Shown here one piece after another: positions 57,519-59,551 of a stretch of 59,551 nucleotides of DNA. The stretch lies in assembly GCA_017544005.1 (NCBI GenBank), contig JAFYEZ010000047.1, forward strand, positions 1-59,551. Direction: 5' to 3'. This DNA comes from Bacteroidales bacterium (GTDB lineage: Bacteria > Bacteroidota > Bacteroidia > Bacteroidales > UBA932). Each line of letters opens with the position of its first letter. The stretch's first letter is position 1. The translations under genes were made by a program, and so were the position numbers. The notes beneath the pieces are model-generated. The model ran no database searches. It was not told the origin of the DNA and saw nothing but the letters and a program-made list of their open reading frames with translations.

Positions 57519-58853
57519 ATGAAACGACTGAACTTGTTTTGCTGGGCCCTTCTGGGAATGATTCTTCTCGGAGCCTGTGACCGCACGGAACCGCTTCCGC
57601 GGGAAGAAAAGATTCCCCCGATGCCTGAAATCGGCAACGACGCCTGGAAAGAGGAGGTGCAAGCCACCATCCGCACGGACGTCCTGAACGACGCCTATTA
57701 TAAAGATGTGTTCCTGGACGGAGGTATGTACCTCTCCTCCCGCCACATTCTCCCGGCCTGCGACTCCTTCCACTTCTCGCAGGAGTATTTCAACGCAAAC
57801 TCCAGCGAGGCCGACTCGCTGCGCCAGATCCGGATCTTTTCCGGAGATGATACGGACCACAACGGCATTCTCCTCTTCCCGGACGGAGAACCGCGCTACA
57901 AGGTCTTCTACTCCTGCGGCGGCAGTTCCGCCAACCACGGCCGGTCGCTGAGCGCGCCGGGCCGCAACGCCGTGCGCAGTTTCAACTTTGCGGGCGGCAG
58001 CTATATCGGTTCCTGCGCAGGGGCCTTTCTGGCGGCAGCCAAGCGCAGCGGCAGCTACACTCCCAACTACTACGGCATCTGGCCCGGTACGACGACACCC
58101 TCCGGCCTGTCCGGCTCCGCCACCGGCATGTTCGTGGATGAAGGCAGCCCGCTGCTGCAGTACTTCGATTTCGGCGGGGACCACTATATCGACAGCGTAC
58201 GCCACAACGGCGGATGCTACAACGTGGATATGTATCCGGGCACCGAAGTTCTCACCCGCTACGACAAGCCGGGATGGGCCATGCATGAGCACGCCGCCAT
58301 CTGGGCCTGGAAAGCCTCGGAAAAATACGGGCGCGTGATCTGCTGCGGTTCCCACCCGGAAGAGGTGCTCGCCGGTGAACGGATGCACCTGATGGCCTCG
58401 ATGATCTACTACGCGATTGACGGCCGCGGAATCGCCAAGGTGAAATCCATCCTCGGCAACGGGGAGGTCTATACGGCTGACAAAGACTCGCGCGACGAGG
58501 ATCCCGCCCACGCAAAGATTGGAGACGGCCAGTGCCACCATTATGTGACCGCGCTCCCCAAGGGGGCCCGGAACATCCGGTTCCGCCTCTCGTATGAGGG
58601 CGACTACGACATCCGTCTGATGATCCGGAAAGACTCCTTCGCCTTTGACGGCGTGGCCGATTACACGGACCTGCGCGCGGTGTGCGAGAAGGAACTGACC
58701 TTTGAATCCCTGCCTTCGGGCACTTGGTATATCGGCGTCTGGAACAACTCCCGCCCCACCGCCTACATCGGCGTCAACGGACTCTGCGCCTACAGCAAGG
58801 GACTCGAACTTCTGAACGGTATCTCCTACACCGTCTCCGTCTCCTGGGACTGA
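57519..58853 (+). CDS. Lipoprotein with class I glutamine amidotransferase-like (BPL_N) domain
   Basis: A 444-residue predicted lipoprotein (LLGAC, Cys at ~20). The centre has the glutamine-amidotransferase-like fold of BPL_N-type proteins, with nucleophile elbow YIGSCAGAFLAAA (Cys166), YYGIWPGTT and CCGSHPEE as the probable histidine-glutamate pair. The C-terminal ~120 residues look like a pre-peptidase-type beta domain (FRLSYEGDYDIRLM, LPSGTWYIGVWNN). An extracellular hydrolase or transferase is likely; the substrate is unknown. It shares an operon with the BspA-type lipoprotein. Confidence 0.75.
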   Translation: MKRLNLFCWALLGMILLGACDRTEPLPREEKIPPMPEIGNDAWKEEVQATIRTDVLNDAYYKDVFLDGGMYLSSRHILPACDSFHFSQEYFNANSSEADSLRQIRIFSGDDTDHNGILLFPDGEPRYKVFYSCGGSSANHGRSLSAPGRNAVRSFNFAGGSYIGSCAGAFLAAAKRSGSYTPNYYGIWPGTTTPSGLSGSATGMFVDEGSPLLQYFDFGGDHYIDSVRHNGGCYNVDMYPGTEVLTRYDKPGWAMHEHAAIWAWKASEKYGRVICCGSHPEEVLAGERMHLMASMIYYAIDGRGIAKVKSILGNGEVYTADKDSRDEDPAHAKIGDGQCHHYVTALPKGARNIRFRLSYEGDYDIRLMIRKDSFAFDGVADYTDLRAVCEKELTFESLPSGTWYIGVWNNSRPTAYIGVNGLCAYSKGLELLNGISYTVSVSWD

Positions 58854-58966
58854 CACAATGGCAGTCTCCGGGGCCGTTTCCAGCCTTGGCACAATAATCG
58901 ATGTGTTTCCCGTGCCGCCGCCGAAAAGGCGGCTGTGACTGACAAATTGTAAAAAACAAAAAATAG

Positions 58967-59551
<585 letters not shown>

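Noticed and set aside
58886-58904. A sigma-54-like TTGGCAC upstream of dnaK
   Set aside because: The -12 half reads TCGA where TTGC is expected, so the essential GC is missing. Chance match is likely.

Overview
This window is a GC-rich (roughly 60 %) chromosomal segment from a member of the Bacteroidota, most likely Bacteroidales. The evidence is the repeated TAnnTTTG promoter element in front of many genes, Bacteroidota-specific families (DUF5606, the PurA-like DUF3276 protein, DUF4954, long-form NusB), fimbrillin-like surface lipoproteins, and a Wza/Wzc/CpsB capsule cassette. Species cannot be fixed from the sequence; an uncultured gut lineage is a guess. Both ends cut genes: glnS at the left and dnaK at the right.

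Layout. 1-5.6 kb: end of glnS, then a leftward exopolysaccharide export operon (Wza-type lipoprotein, Wzc-type tyrosine kinase with a Tyr-Gly tail, CpsB-type phosphatase). 5.7-11.1 kb: a leftward housekeeping operon nusB-yajC-ybbR-coaE-DUF5606-rimO-fabG. 11.2-17.3 kb: a PurA-like protein, then a leftward operon of an aspartate aminotransferase, a lipoprotein with a glutamate-racemase fold, an RNase D-like exonuclease, an rRNA methyltransferase and a pseudouridine synthase. 17.4-17.9 kb: tRNA-Cys and a hairpin-rich spacer. 17.9-25.5 kb: peroxiredoxin, Nudix hydrolase and the histidine-degradation operon ftcD-hutU-hutH-hutI, which takes histidine to glutamate and passes the formimino group to folate.

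25.5-30.7 kb: a five-gene operon of a fimbrillin-like lipoprotein, a TPR-type sensor kinase, a stand-alone receiver protein, a kinase-less TPR membrane protein and a small membrane protein. It looks like a cell-envelope signalling unit. 31.3-35 kb: a 1080-residue beta-helix surface lipoprotein behind a tiny peptide gene and an unusual leader holding a nine-base G tract and a terminator-like hairpin. 35.1-37.5 kb: grpE-dnaJ, rplS and tRNA-Arg. 37.5-42.9 kb: an accessory stretch (XRE regulator/DUF2975 pair, phosphodiester glycosidase lipoprotein, AAA ATPase with palindromic operators, another fimbrillin-like lipoprotein with its own tiny peptide gene).

42.9-54.8 kb: AlkD-like repair protein, DUF4954, CorC-type transporter with phosphofructokinase, outer-membrane protein, secreted nuclease, aldolase, gmk-nadD, HerA-like ATPase, sugar-nucleotide epimerase. 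54.8-59.6 kb: tRNA-Glu, a pseudouridine synthase, a BspA-type surface lipoprotein followed by a lipoprotein with a glutamine-amidotransferase-like fold, and dnaK.

Most worth attention: the G-tract leader with its peptide ORFs upstream of the beta-helix lipoprotein; the repeated pairing of tiny R[Y/F]xAP peptides with fimbrillin-like lipoproteins; a lipoprotein that keeps both glutamate-racemase cysteines; and the TPR kinase / kinase-less TPR operon.
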